A stretch of 34,617 nucleotides of DNA from Candidatus Mediterraneibacter intestinigallinarum (GTDB taxonomy: Bacteria > Bacillota > Clostridia > Lachnospirales > Lachnospiraceae): positions 1 to 34,617 of the forward strand of contig DWXI01000217.1 of NCBI GenBank assembly GCA_019119265.1. Direction: 5' to 3'. Shown piece after piece: positions 32,428-34,617 of the stretch (positions are counted from its first letter, which is position 1; every line of letters starts with the position of its first letter). The notes beneath the pieces are model-generated. The model did no database searches and had not been told where the DNA came from. It saw nothing but the letters and a program-made list of their open reading frames with translations. The position numbers were made by a program, and so were the translations under genes.

Positions 32428-33333
32428 TTAATGGTTCCTTTCTGATTGTAAATAATTCAGCACCATGATGGCTATCTTAAAAGTCATGGCGTCCTCAAAA
32501 AGTCGGACGTCAAGACCGGTACGTTTCTGGATCTGCTCCAGACGATAGATCAGCGTGTTGCGGTGCATGTGCAGCTGACGGGAAGTTTCTGCAATATTGA
32601 GATTATTCTGGAAGAACCGATTGATCGTTCCGAGAGTCTCTTCGTCAAAAGCTTCGGGTACGTCGGAACCGAAGATTTCTTTCAGAAAATTTTCACAAAG
32701 AGAGACCGGGAGCTGATAGATCAGTCGTCCGATTCCCAGTTCATTATAGGGGAATACGGTCTGTTCCGAGTAAAAAAGTTTTCCGACTTTTAGCGCCAGG
32801 CTTGTCTCGCGGAATGCTTCCGGCAGATCGGCCAGGCTTCCAAATATAAAACTATAGGATAACTGTACCTGGGCGAGTGCTTCTGTATTCAGAGTGTCGA
32901 CAATTGTGCGGGCGATGCACCGGCTGTCAGCCGCCTTTTCGCCGGCCTTTACAGGACGAAGCAGCGCAAGAGTATCTTCAGAGACGGGAACAAGATAGGC
33001 TTTTGTTTGTGAAGGAAACATGTTCTTTAATATTTCAGTCACTGTCTCGCCGATATGTCTGGATTCCAACAGGAACAGAACCCGTTTATCTTCCGGATTG
33101 ATATGGAGTCGGTTTGCCCGCTCGGCAATATCGTAGGCGGGAATGCCTCCGGTCATTAATCCCTGAAGAAAATCGATCTTATTGTATTTCTCTTTATAAG
33201 CCGTGCACAGACAGCGGATCTGGTTAACCGCCTGCTCTGTCGCTTCCGGGGAATCGGCCGATACCTCCAATGTAATGCCGGTAATCCGTTTCAGTTCTGT
33301 AAGTGCCTTTGTAAGCTCCTGTGTATGCTCCAT
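32428..33333 (-). CDS. PucR/CdaR-type transcriptional regulator
   Basis: The 301-residue protein ends with the PucR C-terminal helix-turn-helix: FFQNNLNIAETSRQLHMHRN, then TLIYRLEQIQKRTGLDVR and LFEDAMTFKIA. The central part (about 85-215) looks like the GGDEF-related CdaR domain (FIFGSLADLPEAFRETSLALKVG). The N-terminal 80 residues may be a sensing region. Such regulators control sugar-acid or purine use. The upstream neighbour is a sugar ABC transporter ATPase gene on the same strand, so carbohydrate control is plausible but unproven. The gene begins 21 bases after a strong terminator, so its promoter or readthrough source is unclear. Confidence 0.85.
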   Translation of the reverse strand: MEHTQELTKALTELKRITGITLEVSADSPEATEQAVNQIRCLCTAYKEKYNKIDFLQGLMTGGIPAYDIAERANRLHINPEDKRVLFLLESRHIGETVTEILKNMFPSQTKAYLVPVSEDTLALLRPVKAGEKAADSRCIARTIVDTLNTEALAQVQLSYSFIFGSLADLPEAFRETSLALKVGKLFYSEQTVFPYNELGIGRLIYQLPVSLCENFLKEIFGSDVPEAFDEETLGTINRFFQNNLNIAETSRQLHMHRNTLIYRLEQIQKRTGLDVRLFEDAMTFKIAIMVLNYLQSERNH

Positions 33334-33353
33334 TCGTCTTCTCCGTTTTGCCT

Positions 33354-33388
33354 GAATAAAAAGGCTGCACTCGTCACCAAGTGCAGCC
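33354..33388 (-). terminator. Intrinsic terminator after the sugar ABC ATPase gene
   Basis: On the minus strand GGCTGCACT, an 8-base loop and AGTGCAGCC are followed by TTTTTATT. The stem is 9 bp and perfect (plus 33363-33371 with 33380-33388). It separates the ATPase gene from the PucR-type gene. Confidence 0.88.
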
Positions 33389-33488
33389 CCTCATATTATG
33401 ATAGATAAGCGGTAAGCTTGCCGGTCAGGCTGACCAGCGGTGAATAGCATCTTTGCTGCCGCTCAGCTGCTATCCCAATTTTATAGCA
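33389..33488 (-). other. Structured 3' untranslated region of the ABC ATPase gene
   Basis: The 100 bases between the ATPase stop and its terminator include the stem GGTCAG-G-CTGACC (plus 33422-33434). GATAGCA and TGCTATTC words nearby can also pair. This is a long, structured tail and could be a source of a 3'-derived small RNA, but that is only a suggestion. Confidence 0.35.
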
Positions 33489-34601
33489 TTAGTTTGTAAT
33501 CGTCAACTCTGTCTCTTTGTCAAATACGTGAATCTTCTCCATGTCGAGTGCGAATACAGCTTTGTCGCCTGTTCTCAGTGTAGTACGCGGATTTACACGA
33601 GCTGTCATCTGCGTTCCCTCTACATCGAAGTACAGGAATACTTCAGCTCCGAGCAGCTCGTAAACTTTGATCGTAGATGTGATCACACTGTCCGGTGAGT
33701 TGCTGATGAATGCTTCTGAATCATGCACATCTTCAGGACGGATTCCAAGAACAACTGTCTTTCCGTTATATCCGCCGTCGATAAGAGCTTTTTTCTTGGA
33801 AGCCGGTACTTTCAGTACGTGCTCGCCAACTGTAAGTGTAACGTCCTCGCCTTTTACGTTGCATACAGCATCCATAAAGTTCATCTGCGGGGATCCGATG
33901 AATCCTGCTACGAACAGGTTGCAAGGCGTATTGTAAAGGTTCTGAGGTGTATCTACCTGCTGAACAACACCGTCTTTCATAACGACGATTCTTGTACCAA
34001 GTGTCATAGCCTCTGTCTGGTCATGTGTTACGTAGATGATCGTAGCGCCCAGGTTCTCATGAAGCTTGGAAATCTCGATACGCATCTGAACTCTCAGTTT
34101 TGCATCCAGGTTGGAGAGAGGCTCGTCCATAAGGAATACCTTCGGGTTACGAACGATAGCACGACCCATAGCAACACGCTGTCTCTGTCCACCGGAAAGA
34201 GCCTTCGGCTTACGGTCAAGCAGTTTCTCAAGGTCAAGGATTCTTGCAGCCTCGCGAACTTTTTTATCGATCTCATCTTTCGGAACTTTACGAAGTTTCA
34301 GTCCGAATGCCATGTTATCATATACTGTCATGTGCGGATACAGAGCGTAGTTCTGGAATACCATTGCGATATCACGGTCTTTCGGCTCTACATCGTTCAT
34401 AACTTTTCCGTCGATCTTCAGTGTACCGCCGGAAATATCCTCCAGACCTGCGATCATACGAAGTGTTGTAGATTTACCACATCCTGAAGGTCCTACGAAG
34501 ATGATGAACTCTTTGTCTTCGATCTCAAGATTGAAGTCCTTAACTGCGTGGAATCCGTTCGGATAAATTTTCTGAATGCCCTGAAGTGATAAGCTTGCCA
34601 T
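33489..34601 (-). CDS. Carbohydrate ABC transporter ATPase, MsmK/UgpC/MalK type
   Basis: The 370-residue ATPase has Walker A (VGPSGCGKST, 37-45), Q-loop (MVFQNYALYPHMTV), signature LSGGQRQRVAMGRA, Walker B (KVFLMDEPLSNLDAKLR) and switch His (IIYVTHDQTEAM). From about residue 235 a C-terminal OB-type regulatory domain follows (VVLGIRPEDVHDSEAF, MTARVNPRTTLRTGDKAVFA). This is the shared ATPase that in Firmicutes often energises several sugar importers. No permease or binding protein gene is next to it here, which fits such a stand-alone role. AGGAGG stands upstream of the ATG. Its promoter is beyond the window. Confidence 0.95.
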   Translation of the reverse strand: MASLSLQGIQKIYPNGFHAVKDFNLEIEDKEFIIFVGPSGCGKSTTLRMIAGLEDISGGTLKIDGKVMNDVEPKDRDIAMVFQNYALYPHMTVYDNMAFGLKLRKVPKDEIDKKVREAARILDLEKLLDRKPKALSGGQRQRVAMGRAIVRNPKVFLMDEPLSNLDAKLRVQMRIEISKLHENLGATIIYVTHDQTEAMTLGTRIVVMKDGVVQQVDTPQNLYNTPCNLFVAGFIGSPQMNFMDAVCNVKGEDVTLTVGEHVLKVPASKKKALIDGGYNGKTVVLGIRPEDVHDSEAFISNSPDSVITSTIKVYELLGAEVFLYFDVEGTQMTARVNPRTTLRTGDKAVFALDMEKIHVFDKETELTITN

Positions 34602-34617
34602 TTTTATGTAGCCTCCT

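Overview
The window looks like chromosomal DNA from an anaerobic, low-to-mid GC Firmicute, most likely a gut Lachnospiraceae (Clostridia). Evidence: tRNA-dependent amidation by GatCAB with an archaeal-type AspRS under a T-box, [FeFe]-hydrogenase maturases HydE/HydG with a TM1266-type regulator, AGGAGG ribosome binding sites, sigma-A type promoters, a DUF6106-like membrane protein and a DUF3791/DUF3990 cassette. No tRNA, rRNA, CRISPR array or intact insertion sequence was seen.

Layout. 1-1583: end of ftsX and an S41 C-terminal processing peptidase. 1701-6954: promoter, long T-box leader, then aspS-gatC-gatA-gatB. These make Asp-tRNA(Asn) and convert it (and Glu-tRNA(Gln)) to the amidated form. 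7015-7927 (minus): an Rpn/PD-(D/E)XK transposase-like gene broken by about 85 bp of hairpin-rich DNA. 8223-9761 (minus): an HTH-aminotransferase fusion with an internal translation start and a promoter carrying four copies of one 8-bp motif. 10018-10939: a divergent, tightly overlapping three-gene cassette around a DUF3990 (ADP-ribosyltransferase-fold clan) protein. 11140-16027: clpB (with a degenerate CIRCE operator), dinB and a membrane acyltransferase. 16119-21421: DedA, GT4 glycosyltransferase, DUF374-type acyltransferase, response regulator and histidine kinase, closely packed as an envelope or lipid operon with its own two-component system. 21558-26424: AIM24-like protein, MoxR ATPase, DUF58 protein and membrane transglutaminase.

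26532-29293 (minus): TM1266-like regulator, hydE, hydG, preceded by a leader of about 230 nt with its own promoter and a leader terminator; HydF is not in the window. 29615-31649: acylphosphatase, proC and a thioredoxin-reductase-like flavoprotein. 31925-33333 (minus): a DUF6106-like membrane protein and a PucR/CdaR-type regulator. 33489-34601 (minus): an MsmK/UgpC-type sugar ABC ATPase.

The observations most worth follow-up are the hydrogenase-maturation leader (possible undescribed attenuator), the DUF3791-DUF3990 cassette (possible toxin-antitoxin or ADP-ribosylation system), the dual-start HTH-aminotransferase with its operator array, and the hairpin-rich element in the Rpn gene. All functions are read from sequence by eye, and no database search was possible.
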